A DNA stretch of 64,000 bases, taken from the NCBI RefSeq assembly GCF_000715075.1, contig NC_134087.1, positions 188,015,276-188,079,275 on the forward strand, in the 5' to 3' direction. The stretch is from Nicotiana tabacum (lineage: Eukaryota; Streptophyta; Magnoliopsida; Solanales; Solanaceae). Position 1 is the first letter of the stretch. The number at the start of each line of letters is the position of its first letter. The position numbers were made by a program, and so were the translations under genes. Of this stretch, positions 1 through 10,780 are shown piece by piece. The notes under the pieces were generated by a model. It was not told where the DNA came from, ran no database searches, and was given only the letters and a program-made list of their open reading frames with translations.

Positions 1-640
1 AGAGGGTGCGGAGGTTTATCGATGGTTTGATTCAGCCGATTTGTCTCCAGATAGATATGGGAGTCGAGAGTGAGATTACATTTCAGGAGGCAGCCAATGT
101 GTCCCGCAGAGTTGAGATGGTTCTGTTATAGGGAGGTGGTCATGGGTCGGATAAGAGGCCCCGTCATTCAGGCAGATTCAGTAGTACCTCATCTGGAGGT
201 AGAGATTCATATAGTAGAGGCCATCCTCCTAGGACCTTTCAGTCAGCCCTACAGGTCTCTCACGGTACTTCGGGTGGTCGTGGTTCTCAGCCACATAATT
301 CAGACCAGCAGCCTTATAGTTCGCCATCAGCACCTATCAGTGCACCACCGCTCCAAAGTTTTTAGGGCCGTCATCCCCAGCAGCCGAGGGCTTGATTCAC
401 GTGTGGAGACACGAGGCACATTGCTAGGTATTTCCCTCGAGCTTCGAGCAGCTCTCAGCACCAGAGTTCTCGTACTATGATTCAGGCACCGGAGGTTTCA
501 CAACCTGCCCATTCAACTAGATGTGGTGGCAGGGGTGTTAGAGGTGGAGGTAGAGGCCATAGAGGTGGAACTCAGGCCGCCAGAGGTGGGGGCCAGCCAA
601 CAACCGATCTTCCCAGAGAGTGACAGTTCAGGGAGGTGGG
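1..640 (+). pseudogene. gag: gag C-terminal part of element A1 (broken)
   Basis: The conceptual frame gives the end of the retrotransposon Gag domain (ITFQEAANVSRRVEM), then a Ser/Gln-rich linker, a CCHC zinc knuckle at about 393-434 and an Arg/Gly-rich tail. The knuckle is damaged: the first Cys codon is TGA (393-395) and the last Cys is replaced by Phe. Element A2's second gag copy (10534-10575) has exactly the same two changes, while its first copy (8715-8756) keeps a full CX2CX4HX4C. Several other stops occur. In an active element Gag would form the virus-like particle and bind genomic RNA through the knuckle. Confidence 0.85.
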
Positions 641-1300
641 GCCCAGCCCCGGTGTTATGCTCTTCCAGCCTGGCTAGAGGCTGAGTCATCAGATGCTGTC
701 ATTACAGATACTATTCTGGTCTGCGATAGAGATGCTTTAGTGCTAGTTGACCCTGGATCTACGTATTCATATGTGTCATCCTATTTTGCACCCTACTTGG
801 TTATGCCTAGTGAGGCCTTGAGTATTCCTGTATATGTATCTACACCGGTAGGTAATTCTATAGTGGTTGATCGGGTTTATCGTTCCTGTGTTGTGGTGTT
901 TAGGGGTCTTGAGACCCGTGTTGATTTGTTGCTCTTACATATGGTAGATTTTGACGTTATATTAGGGATGGATTGGTTGTCCCCGTATCATACTATCTTG
1001 GATTGCCATGCCAAGACCGTGACCTTGGCTTTACTAGATTTGCCCTGACTAGAGTGGAGAGGGACCCTAGGTAATGCCACTCGCAGTGTTATTTCATATG
1101 TGAAGCCTCGACGCATGGTCGAGAAGGGGTGTTTAGCTTATCTGGCTTATGTTCGCGATTCCAGCGCAAAGCTCCCTTCAATTGATTATGTACCTATTGT
1201 GCGAGAGTTCCCAGAGGTTTTCCTTTTAGACCTGCCGGGTATGCCGCCCGACAGGGATATCGACTTTTGTATTGATCTGGCTCCGGGAACTTAGCCCATT
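620..1300 (+). pseudogene. aspartic protease region of element A1 (broken)
   Basis: The readable protease core is [18 protein letters not shown], followed by [19 protein letters not shown], which is the retropepsin-like core of this family. The catalytic triad reads D-P-G rather than the usual D-S/T-G, and this is true in most copies in the window. The linker toward RT ([17 protein letters not shown]) ends at a TAG near 1292-1294 where A2 has CAG. The frame is also broken near 1048. The domain normally cuts the Gag-Pol polyprotein. Confidence 0.85.
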
Positions 1301-2535
1301 TCTATTCCACCATATCGCATGGCCCCGCCAAAGTTGAAAGAGTTGAAGGAGAAGTTACAAGACTTGCTTGGGAAGGGTTTCATTAGACCCAGCGTGTCGC
1401 CTTGGGGTGCGCTAGTTCAGTTTGTAAAGAAAAAGGATGGCTCGATGAGAATGTGCATTGATTACCGGCAATTGAACAAGGTTACAATTAAGAATAAGTG
1501 TCCACTACCAAGGATTGATGATTTGTTCGATCAGCTTCAGGGTGCCAGGTATTCTCAAAGATTGACTTGAAATCTGGCTACCATCAGTTAAGGATTAGGG
1601 CATCCGATGTCCGTAAGACAACATTGCGCACTCGGTATGGGCATTATGAGTTCATGGTTATGTCATTTGGGTTGACCAACGCCCCAGCAACCTTTATGGA
1701 TTTGATGAACCGAGTGTTCAGGCCTTATTTGGACTCGTTCGTAATAGTCTTCATTGATGATATTTTGATATATTCCCGCAGCTGAGAGGAGCACAAGCAA
1801 CATCTTATAGTGGTTCTTCAGACCTTGAGGGATAGTTAGTTATATACTAAGTTCTCGAAGTGCGAGTTCTAGTTTAGCTCAGTTGCATTTCTGGGTCACG
1901 TTGTATCAGCAGAGGGTATTCAGGTGGACCCGAAGAAGATAGAGGCAGTCAAGAACTGGCCTTGACTAGCTTCAGCTACAGAGATTCAGAGTTTCTTGGG
2001 GTTAGCAGGTTACTATCATCGGTTCGTGGATGGGTTTTCATACATTGCAGACCCAATGACCAGGTTGACCCAAAAGGGTGCCTAGTTCAGATGGTCAGAC
2101 GAGTGTGAGGCGAGCTTTCAAGAAGCTCAAGACAGCTCTGACAACGACACCAGTATTGGTTTTGCCCACAGGTTCAGGGCCTTATACAGTCTATTGTGAT
2201 GTATCTCGTATTGGACTTGGTACAGTGTTGATGTAGTATGGCAAGGTCATTGCCTATGCTTCGAGGCAGTTGAAGGTTCATGAGAAGAACTATCCAGTGC
2301 ACGATTTGGAGTTGGCAGCCATTGTTCACGCATTAAAGATTTGGAGGCACTATCTGTATGGTGTGGCTTGTGAGGTGTTCACGGATCATAAGAGTCTTCA
2401 GTATTTGTTCAAGAAAAAGGAGTTGAATTGAGGCAGAGGAGGTGGTTGGAGTTGTTCAAAGATTATGACATCACTATCCTATATCACCCGGGAAAGGCTA
2501 ATGTGGTGGCCGATGCCTTGAGTAGGAAGTCAGCC
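1300..2535 (+). pseudogene. reverse transcriptase and RNase H of element A1 (broken)
   Basis: RT fragments include the fingers motif around [20 protein letters not shown] and the catalytic [10 protein letters not shown] near 1750-1780. RNase H follows from about 2190 ([33 protein letters not shown]). Lesions include a frameshift near 1545-1570 and TAG codons at several sites where A2 has CAG, for example GATAGTTAG near 1837 and ATGTAGTATGG near 2234. The catalytic residues are mostly visible, but the frame cannot be read through. Confidence 0.88.
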
Positions 2536-2674
2536 AGTATGGGCAGTCTTGCTTATATTCTGGTCGGGTGAGAGACCGCTTGCTTTGGACGTTCAGGCTT
2601 TGCCCAATCAATTTGTAAGGTTGGATATTTTTGAGCCTAGACGAGTGTTAGCTTGCACGGTCGCTCGTTCTTGA

Positions 2675-4146
2675 TTGTTGGACCGTATCCGTGATCGGCA
2701 GTTTGATGATCCCCATTTGTGTGTTCTGAGAGACACAGTGCAGCATAGAGGTGCCAAGAAGGTGACCTTAGATGATGATGGTGTTTTGAGATTGCAGGGG
2801 CGAGTTTGTATGCCCAATGTTGATGGGATTCGAGATTTGATCTTAGCGGAGGCCCATAGTTCCCAGTATTCTATTCACCCGGGAGCCACAAAGATGTATC
2901 AGGATTTGAGGCAGCACTATTGGTGGCGTAGAATGAAGAAAGATATAGTTGCACATGTGGCTCGATGTTTGAATTGTCAGCAGGTTAAGTATGAGCATTA
3001 AAGGCCTGGTGGTTTATTTCAGAGGATTAAGATTCCCGAGTGGAAGTGGGAGCGGATCACTATGGACTTTGTTACTGAACTTCCGCTGACTCGGAAGAAG
3101 TTCAACGCAGTTTGGGTCATTGTTGATAGGCTGACCAAGTCAGCGCATTTCATTCCTGTGGCAGTCTCCTATTCATCCGAGAGGTTAGCTGAGATCTATA
3201 TCCGGGAGATTGTTCGCCTTCATGGTGTGCCGGTATCTATCATCTCGGACCGAGGTACGCAGTTTACCTCGCATTTCTGGAAAGCAGTCCAACAAGAGTT
3301 AGGCACCCAGGTTGAGTTGAGTACAACATTTCATCCTCAGACGGACGGGCAGTCCGAGCGTACTATTCAGATATTGGAGGATATGCTCCGAGCTTGCGTC
3401 ATTGACTTTGGAGGTTCGTGGGATCAGTTCTTGCCTGTAGCAGAGTTTGCCTTCAACAACAACTACCAGTCGAGCATCCAGATAGCTCTTTATGAGGCTT
3501 TGTATGGTAGGCGATGTCGATTTCTGGTTGGATGGTTTGAGCCGGGAGAGGCTCGGTTGTTGGGTACAGATTTGGTTTAGGAGGCTTTGGACAAGGTCAG
3601 GATCATTCAGGATAGGCTTCGTACAGCTCAGTCCAGGCAGAAGAGCTATGCAGATCGAAGGGTTTGAGATGTGGCTTTCATGGTTGGTGAGCGGGTATTT
3701 CTCCGAGTATCGCCTATGAAGGGCGTGATGAGATTTGGGAAGAAGGGAAAGCTTAGCCCTAGGTTGGTCCATTTGAGATTCTTGATCGAGTGGGAGAGGT
3801 TTCTTATAGACTTGCATTGCCACCGAGCTTATCAGCCGTACATCCAGTGTTTCATGTGTCCATGCTTCGGAAATATCACGGCGATCCATCCCACGTGTTA
3901 GATTTCAGCACTGTCCATTTGGACACGGACTTATCTTATGAGGAGGAGCCGGTAGCTATTCTAGACCGGCAGGTTCGCCAGTTGAGGTCGAAGAGTTTTC
4001 CTTCGGTTCGTATTCTGTGGAGAGGTCAGCCTCCTGAGGCATCGACTTGGGAGTTCGAGTCCGATATGCGGGACCGTTATCCTCACCTTTTCCCCGACTC
4101 AGGTACTTCCTTCTTATGTCCGTTCGAGGACGAACGATTGTTTTAA
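2675..4146 (+). pseudogene. integrase and chromodomain of element A1 (broken)
   Basis: The segment runs from the zinc-binding HHCC region (IHPG, RCLNCQ near 2870-2985) through the DDE core: MDFVTELP near 3062, SDRGTQF near 3247, and GQSERTIQ near 3348. The GPY/F-like region and the C-terminal chromodomain ([14 protein letters not shown] ... WESESD-type) follow, and the reading ends at TAA 4144-4146. Lesions are a TAG at 3578-3580, a TGA at 3665-3667 and a 4-nt deletion near 3762 (compare element B). A2 has the same three lesions. The chromodomain in such elements guides insertion toward marked heterochromatin. Confidence 0.9.
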
Positions 4147-4884
4147 AAGTGGAGAATGTGATGACCCAAAGGGTCATCACCGGTTTTTTCCCTTTTTCTG
4201 TGCTTTAGAGGCCTTGAAAACCTCACCTTTAATTGCCTCAATTTGCGTGCATAGTCCGGGCGCGTAGCCGGAAAAGCTTATGTGTTAAATAATGTGAAAT
4301 TTGATAAATTGTGGCTTTAAAATGGTTAAAGTTGACTTTGGTCAATATTTTAAGTAAACGGACCCGAACCCATGATTTGACGGTCCCGGAGTGTCCGTAG
4401 AAAAATATGGGACTCGGGCATATGCCCGGAATCGAAATCCGAGGTCCCGAGCCCGAGAAATGAATTTTTAAAAGAAATTTTTTTTCTGAAATTTATTTGG
4501 AAATTTGAAATAAAAATGAATTAGAAAGCATTGGTTTCAGGTCCGTATATTGGTTCCGGCGCGCGGTACAGGTCTTATATGTGGTTTAAGAGCTTTCTGT
4601 GAAATTTGATTGAAATCGGACGTCGTTTGACGTGTTTCGGACTTAAAACTCTAAGTTTGAAAGTTTACGAAGTTTGATGAAAAAGTGATGATTTTGAGGT
4701 TTGATTCCTCGTTTATGATGTTATTTTGGCGATTTAATCGCATGGTTAAGTTTGTAGGATGTTGTTGAGTTAGTGTGAGTGTTTGGTTAGGAGCCCCGAG
4801 GGCTCGGGAGTGTTTCGGAAGTGTTTCGGAGTGGTTTTGGCCTTAGAAAAGTTGCAGAAGTTTCAGTTCTGGTGTTCTGATATC

Positions 4885-5148
4885 TAGTTCTATGCGATCG
4901 CATAGGTAGCATTGCGATTGCATAGAGTAATCCTTCAGGTGCCCCACATTTGTTCTATGCGATCGCATAGCTTAGCCAGATCCTTCAATGCGAACGCAAC
5001 TTTTAATCTGCGTTAGCATTTTATTAAATCCAAACCTGGAATGCACAACCTTTTGTTCTATGCGTTCGCAGCAGCCCTTCCGCGATCGCAATGACCAGCT
5101 TCCCCTTACCCTATGCGATCGCATTACCTTCTTCGCGATCGCATAGGG
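4885..5148. promoter_or_regulatory. Cluster of GCGATCGC-type palindromes in U3 of LTR A
   Basis: The perfect 14-bp palindrome TATGCGATCGCATA occurs at 4891-4904 and 4956-4969. Close variants occur near 4913, 5081-5090, 5111-5124 and 5133-5146. The cluster lies immediately upstream of a TATA-like sequence, where the other LTRs in the window carry GCGGCCGC/GCGGTCCGC palindromes. An enhancer or protein-binding role is inference from position and repetition only. Confidence 0.5.
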
Positions 5149-5164
5149 AATTTTTGCCCAGCGA

Positions 5165-5174
5165 TTTTTAAATA
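5165..5174 (+). promoter_or_regulatory. Putative TATA box of LTR A
   Basis: TTTTTAAATACCC sits about 1.0 kb into the LTR and directly after the palindrome cluster. The four other LTR types show a TATA-like motif at the equivalent place (ATTTATA or TATAAAT). The U3/R boundary would fall a few tens of bases downstream. The initiation site is not directly visible. Confidence 0.5.
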
Positions 5175-6079
5175 CCCAAAACAGAACAGTGACGAGATTT
5201 AGTCCATATTTCACACGAGTTCTTCTTCTCCACAACTCTTGAGCGAATTTTTGAGCACTTCTTCACCAAAGTTTCTTGGGTAAGTAAGTTCCCACTCATT
5301 TCCTTCATTTTCCTTCATTAATTAGTGAGTTTCTAAACCTAAAATCATGAAATCAAAGTAGAAATTAAGGGTTTTGGGTAGAGTTAGGTTTTTGGGAATT
5401 TTGAGTGATTCAACCTCAATTTGGGGTCGGATCTTAAAATAAATTATATATTCGGGCTCGTGGATGAATGGATCAAAATGAATTTGTTCCGAACCTCGTG
5501 TTTTGACCAAGCAGGCCCGAGGTTGATTTTTGGAATTTTGGGAAGAAAGCTTAGAAATCTATGTTTAGACATTAGGTTTGATTTGTTTAGCTTATATTGA
5601 TACTATAAAGTCGTTATTTCATAGATTTGATTGAGTTGGAGCCGAATTCGAGAGGGAAAGCGGTCGTTGTGGATTAATTTAGCCGTGGAAGTTGAGGTAA
5701 GTGTTCGGTCTAACTCTAGCTTGAGGGATTAGGAGTTGAGTCTTACTTACTACTTGCTTTGTGTTGTGTCCGACGTATAGGCATGGTGACGAGTATCTAT
5801 ACGTTGGGGGTCGAGCATGACCGTGAGTCCTAAATTGCTAAATTGTTGTATTCTTAAGTAATGCTTATGATAACTTGGTTGAAGATCTTTGAAACTGAGC
5901 AAGTAAATGTTATGATTGAGCATTTGTATTAATTGTGTTAAGTAGAAATTGAGTAAATTGGTTATAGGTGGATCTCCCTTGCCGGGATAGTTGATTTGGT
6001 ATCTTGTTCCCTTGCCGGGAAACTTATTATGTTATCTTGCTCCCTTGTCGGGATTATCTTGTGATACTGTGTTGGACTG

Positions 6080-6492
6080 AAATGGGAGCGGGTGATACGC
6101 CTACCACAAGATAAGATGAAATGGGAGCGGGTGGTAGGCCTACCACAAAATAAAATGAAATGGGAGCGGGTGGTAGGCCTACCACAAGATATGATGAAAT
6201 GGGAACGGGTGGTACGCCTACCATGAGATGTGATGAAATGGGAGCGGGTGGTACGCCTACCATAAGATATGATAAAATGGGAGCGGGTGGTACGCCTACC
6301 ACGAGATGTGATAAAATGGGAGTGGGTGGTACGCCTACCACGAGATGTGATGAAATGGGAGCGGGTGGTACGCCTACCACAAGATATGATAAAATGGAAG
6401 CGGGTGGTATGCCTACCATGAGATGTGATGAAATGGGAGCGAGTGGTACGCCTACCACAAGATATGATGAAACGGGATCGGGTTGCACGCCT
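6080..6492 (+). repeat. 39-bp minisatellite in LTR A, about 11 copies
   Basis: The repeat unit is roughly AATGGGAGCGGGTGG + TACGCCTACCACAAG + ATATGATGA. Each unit contains the inverted pair GTGGTA-CGCC-TACCAC, which could form a hairpin in RNA or DNA. Because 39 is divisible by three, long open frames appear on both strands, but they are a by-product of the repeat. The array lies downstream of the TATA-like box and so is probably transcribed with the element. Confidence 0.95.
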
Positions 6493-6674
6493 GCAATAAG
6501 AGAAAACTGAGACAAGTGAAAGTGGTTGTGTTTCCCTTTTTCTACGATAGAAGTGAGAAAATGTAGTTTTCCCTTATTATTTCTAATATTTTGTTTTATC
6601 TGCTATCCCCGTACGCATGCTCCCCCTCCCAGCTTTAGTTGGTTACTTTTCGCTGTTTTCCATTGTACTTGTAT

Positions 6675-6679
<5 letters not shown>

Positions 6680-6708
<29 letters not shown>
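6680..6708. repeat. (TA)n microsatellite in LTR A
   Basis: An uninterrupted TA run lies just before the conserved GCACAGGTTTATCTGGAGTC block. TA runs lie at the same place in LTRs of elements B (18670-18697, 26858-26876) and C (45786-45806), but the A2 3' LTR (near 16850) has almost lost it. Confidence 0.9.
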
Positions 6709-7271
6709 CTGCACAGGTTTATCTGGAGTCTGGGTCTAGCCTCGTCACTACTTCGCCGGGGTTAGGCCAGGCACTTACTAGTACATGGGGTCGGTTGTGC
6801 TGATGCTACACTCTGTGCTCTTTTGCATAGATCACGGAGTTGGAGCAGCCTTTGGAAAACAGCAGTAGATCGAGAGTAGGCCTTCAATCCAGAGACACCG
6901 AGGTAGCCTTGCTGACGTCCGCAGGCCCGGAGTCTTTCTCTCTTTATTCAGTTTGTTATCTTTTGTACCGAAACAAACAGTTTAAAATTTTCTTTCAGAC
7001 GATTGTATTTAGTAATCTTAGAAGTTCGTGAGCATTGTGACACCAATCTTGGGTAGAGGATTTTGTTAAACTTTCCGCAATTCTATTTAGTTTTTTTTAT
7101 ATAAGTTGAGACCTCCGCATGAAATTTTAATTATGTTGCCTTTATTACATGTTGATAATTTCGGAAAAGAAATGCGCGTTAAATGGAAAGTAATTTAAGT
7201 TGGCTTGCCTAGCTCCTATTAGTGGGTGCCATCACGACTCCCGAGGGTGGGAAATCCGGGTCGTGACAAGT

Positions 7272-7283
7272 TGGTATCAGAGC
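7272..7283 (+). other. Primer-binding site of element A2 (initiator Met tRNA)
   Basis: TGGTATCAGAGC starts three bases after the LTR end (CA at 7267-7268). It is the standard complement of the 3' end of plant initiator Met tRNA used to prime minus-strand synthesis. A leader of about 180 bases follows before the gag ATG at 7465. Confidence 0.92.
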
Positions 7284-7464
7284 ACTAGGTTACTTAGGTC
7301 TCGCAACTTACGGACAAGCTCGGTAGAGTCTGAGGGATCGGTACAGAGACATCTATATTTATCCCGCAGAGGCTATTGAGTTAGGAAAACTTCACATCTG
7401 TTCTTTCTTGTCGTGCGGTTCTGTTTCCCCAATACTAATTTAATTTCTACTCCGTTCTTTGCAG

Positions 7465-8960
7465 ATGGCGAGGACACGTGCTTCCTCATCGACGCGCAGC
7501 AGCCCGAGCCCCCAACAACAGATCCTATTAGGGGTAAAGGGCAAGGCTGAGGCCATGTTAGAGGCCGAGGCAGGGGCAGAGCTCAGCCCCGAGCAGCAGT
7601 TCCAGAGGTGGAGCCTCATGTTGACTATGATGAGGAGGTTCCAGCTCCAGCATCTCCAGTGGGCCCAACTCAGGTCCCAGAGGGTTTCATAGCCACTCCA
7701 GTGCTTTATGATGCTTTGGTCTGATTGGTAGGCTTCATAGAGAGCGTCTCTCGAGCGGGTTTGCTTCCAGTAGCACCAGCCACTTCTCAGGATGGAGGAT
7801 GGGTTTAGACTCCCGCTACACGTACTCTGGAGTAGGTAGCTCTCCAGGTTCAGGTTCCTGTGGTTCAGCCAGCAGTGACAGTTCAGCCGGGTACAACAGC
7901 TCAGACCGATGACGGTGCGGCTATGTCCGCCGATCCTCTGTGGAGATTGGATCGATTCACCAAGCTATTCACTACCATATTTAGCGGTGCTTCTTTAGAG
8001 GATCTCCAGGATTTCTTCTACAGCTGCCACAAGGTTCTCAGAAACATGGGTATTGTTGAGACCAATGGAGTTGATTTTGCTACATTTCGCTTGTCTGGGT
8101 CCGCCAAGACTTGGTGGAGGGATTATTTCTTAGCTAGACCAGCCGTATTGCCGTCTTTGACTTGGGACCAATTGCAGAGTTGTTTTTGGAGAAGTTTCTC
8201 CCAATCACTCAGAGGGAGGCTCTTCGCAGTCAATTCGAGCGATTCCAGTAGGGCTCTATGACAGTCACTCAGTACGAGACCCGGTTCATTAATCTAGCTC
8301 GCCATGATATTGTCATACTCCCCACCGAGAGAGAGAGAGGGTGCAGAGGTTTATCGACGGTTCTGTCTCCAGATGGATATGGGAGCCAAGAGTGAGATTA
8401 CATTTCAGGAGGCAGCCAATGTGTCTCGCAGAGTTGAGATGGTTCTGTTATAGGGAGGTGGTCATGGGTCGGATAAGAGGCCCCGTCATTCAGGCATATT
8501 CAGTGGTACCTCATCTGGAGGTAGAGATTCGTATAGTAGAGGCCATCCTCCTAGGACCTTTCAGTCAGCCCTACAGGTCTCTCACAGTACTTCGGGTGGT
8601 CGTGGTTCTCAGCCGCATTATTCAGACCAGCAACCTTACAGTTCACCATCAACACCTATCAGTGCACCACCGCTCCAGAATTTTCAAAGCCATCATCCCC
8701 AGCAGCCGAGGGCTTGTTTCACGTGTGGAGACACGAGGCATATTGCTAGGTATTGCCCTCGAGCTTCGAGTAGCTCTCAGCACCAGAGTTCTCGTACTAT
8801 GATTCAGGCACCGGAGGTTTCACAACCTGCCCAGCCAGCTAGAGGTGGTGGCAGGGGTGTTAGAGGTGGAGGTAGAGGTCATAGAGGTAGAGCTTAGGCC
8901 GCTAGAGGTAGGGGCCAGCCAGCCGCCGATCGTCCCAGAGAGACAGTTCAGGGAGGTGGG
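7465..8960 (+). pseudogene. gag: gag, first copy in element A2 (frameshifted)
   Basis: The start ATG at 7465 (MARTRASSST) matches the starts of elements B (25997) and C (53559). The frame shifts soon after 7495, resumes as VQPAVTVQPGTTAQ from 7860, and continues through the Gag core (LWRLDRFTKLF, ETNGVDFATFRLSGSAKTWW). It shifts again near 8180 and reads on to the zinc knuckle at 8715-8756. This knuckle is intact (CFTCG ... HIARYC), unlike those of A1 and the second A2 copy. The tail is Arg/Gly-rich. Gag would form the particle and bind RNA, but this copy is dead. Confidence 0.88.
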
Positions 8961-9705
8961 GCCCAGCCTCGGTGTTATGTTGTTCCAGCCAGACCAGAGG
9001 CTGAGTCATCAGATGCTGTCATTACATGTACTATTTTGGCCTGCTATAGAGATGCTTCAGTGCTAGTTGACCCTGTATCTACGTATTCATATGTGTCGTC
9101 CTATTTTGCACCCTACTTGGTTATGCCTAGTGAGGCCTTGAGTATTCCTGTATATGTATCTACACCGGTGGGTGATTCTATAGTGGTTGATCGGGTTCAT
9201 CGCTCCTGTGTTGTGGTGTTTAAGGGACTTGAGACCTGTGTTGATTTGTTGCTCTTAGATATGGTGGATTTCGACGTTATATTAGAGATGGATTGGTTGT
9301 CCCCGTATCATGCTATCTTGGATTGCCATGCCAAGACCGTGACCTTGGCTTTTCTAGATTTACCCCGACTAGAGTGGAGAGGGACCCCAGGTCATGCCAC
9401 TCGTAGTGTTATTTCATATGTGAAGCCTCGACGCATGGTCGAGAAGGGGTGTTTAGCTTATCTGGCGTATGTTCGCGATTCCAGCGCAGAGCTCCCTTCT
9501 ATTGATTCTGTACCTATTGTGCAAGAGTTCCCCAAGGTTTTCCCTTCAGACCTGTCGGGTATGCCGCCCGACAGGGATATCGACTTTTGTATTGATCTGG
9601 CTCCAGGCACTCAACCCATTTCTATTCCTCTATATCGCATGGCCCCGCCAGAGTTGAAAGAGTTGAAGTAGCAGTTACAAGACTTGCTTGGGAAGGGTTT
9701 CATCA
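8960..9705 (+). pseudogene. protease region, first copy in element A2, cut off at RT start
   Basis: A frame open from 9036 to 9671 encodes [15 protein letters not shown] (the G of D-P-G is changed to V), [15 protein letters not shown], and the linker [18 protein letters not shown] into the first RT residues ([10 protein letters not shown], then a stop). At about 9705 the sequence leaves RT (GGGTTTCATCAGACC) and jumps back to gag (GATGATGGTACGACTATG). The domain is therefore an orphan fragment ending at a recombination junction. Confidence 0.87.
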
Positions 9706-10780
9706 GACCGATGATGGTACGACTATGTCCGCCGATGCTCTGTGGAGATTGGATCGATTCACCAAGCTGTTCACTACCACATTCAGCGGTGCTTCTTCAG
9801 AGGATCCCTAGGATTTCTTATACAGTTGCCACGAGGTTCTAAGAAACATAGGTATTATTGAAACCAATAGAGTTGATTTTGCTATATTTCGCTTGTCTGG
9901 GTCTGCCAAGACTTGGTCGAGGGATTATTGCTTAGCGAGACCAGCCGGATTGTCGTCTTTGACATGGGACCAGTTTGCAGAGTTATTTTTGGAGAAGTTT
10001 CTCACAGTCACTCAGAGGGAGGCTCTTCACAGACAATTCGAGCACCTCTAGCAGAGGCTCTATGACAGTCACTCAGTACGAGACCCGGTTCATTGATCTA
10101 GCTCGCCATGCTATTGTCATACTCCCCACCGAGAGAGAGAGAGAGGGTGCAAAGGTTTATCGACGGTTTGATTCAGCCGATCTGTCTTTAGATGGCTATG
10201 GGAGCCGGGAGTAAGATTATATTTCAGAAGGCAGCCAATGTGTCCCGCAGAGTTGAGATGGTTCTGTTATAGGGAGGTGGTCATGGGTCGGATAAGAGGC
10301 CCCGTCATTCAGGCATATTCAGTGGTACCTCGTCTGGAGGTAGAGATTCGTATAGTAGAGGCCATCCTCTTAGGACCTTTCAGTCAGCCCTACAGGTCTC
10401 TCACGGTACTTCGGGTGGTCGTGGTTCTCAGCCGCATTATTTAGACCAGCAGCCTTATAGTTCACCATCAGCACCTATTAGTGCACCACCGCTCCAGAGT
10501 TTTCAGGGCCGTCATCCCCAGCAGCCGAGGGCTTGATTCACGTGTGGAGACACGAGGCACATTGCTAGGTATTTCCCTCGAGCTTCGAGTAGCTCTCAGC
10601 ACCAGAGTTCTTGTACTATGATTCAGGCACCGGAGGTTTCACAACTTACCCAGCCAGCTAGATGTGGTGGTAGGGGTGTTAGAGGTGGAGGTAGAGGTCA
10701 TAGAGGTGGAGCTCAGGCCGCCAGAGGTGGGGGCCAGCCAACAGCCGGTCGTCCCAGAGAGACAGTTCAGGGAGGTGGGG
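9706..10780 (+). pseudogene. gag: gag, second copy in element A2, lacking its N-terminus
   Basis: The copy begins in mid-gag at the ATGTCCGCCGATGCTCTGTGG region and continues through the Gag core to a knuckle whose first Cys is TGA (10534-10536) and last Cys is Phe. It has no start codon of its own. Substitutions here agree with element A1 (bases 1-640) more often than with the first A2 copy, including the knuckle stop and the CCAACAGCCGG/CCAACAACCGA stretch against CCAGCCGCCGA. Confidence 0.87.

Larger units (their letters stand above)
1..4156 (+). mobile_element. Internal region of Ty3/gypsy (Tekay-like) element A1, left part outside window
   Basis: This is the 3' four-fifths of an LTR retrotransposon internal region. 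It runs from late gag through protease, RT, RNase H, integrase and chromodomain, and ends directly against an LTR at 4157. The purine-rich stretch AAAAGTGGAGAA just before the LTR is the expected polypurine tract. Domain order RT-RNaseH-IN is Ty3/gypsy, and the C-terminal chromodomain places it among chromoviruses. The region is about 10.13 kb upstream of, and closely similar to, 10142-14286. Many stops and frameshifts make it non-functional. Confidence 0.93.
4157..7268 (+). repeat. Full LTR shared by tandem elements A1 and A2
   Basis: The LTR starts TGTGATGACCC directly after the A1 polypurine tract and ends GGGTCGTGACA directly before the A2 primer-binding site, so one LTR serves as 3' LTR of A1 and 5' LTR of A2. 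It is about 3.1 kb long. Inside, in order, are a GCGATCGC palindrome cluster, a TATA-like box near 5165, a 39-bp minisatellite at 6080-6490, a (TA)n run at 6680-6708, and a block conserved in the other Tekay-like LTRs (CACTACTTCGCC ... GGGGTCGGTTGTGCTGAT) near 6745-6840. Confidence 0.92.

Noticed and set aside
3299..3889. 196-codon open frame on the - strand (and a similar one at 13430-13903)
   Set aside because: Antisense shadow of the integrase-chromodomain region of A1/A2; it has no independent homology that I can recognise.
4891..5146. GCGATCGC repeats as the cyanobacterial HIP1 element
   Set aside because: The octamer is identical, but the context is a plant retrotransposon LTR. Here it is part of a longer palindrome TATGCGATCGCATA.
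6054..6515. Long open frames on both strands (153 and 116 codons) with repetitive proteins
   Set aside because: They follow from a 39-bp minisatellite (39 = 13 codons) without stops. There is no protein-like composition, and the repeat differs in related LTRs.
7455..7467. TTCTTTGCAG directly before the gag ATG as a splice acceptor
   Set aside because: It resembles a 3' splice site in A2, but element C has TATCGCGG and B has TTTCGTAG at the same place, and no donor is evident.
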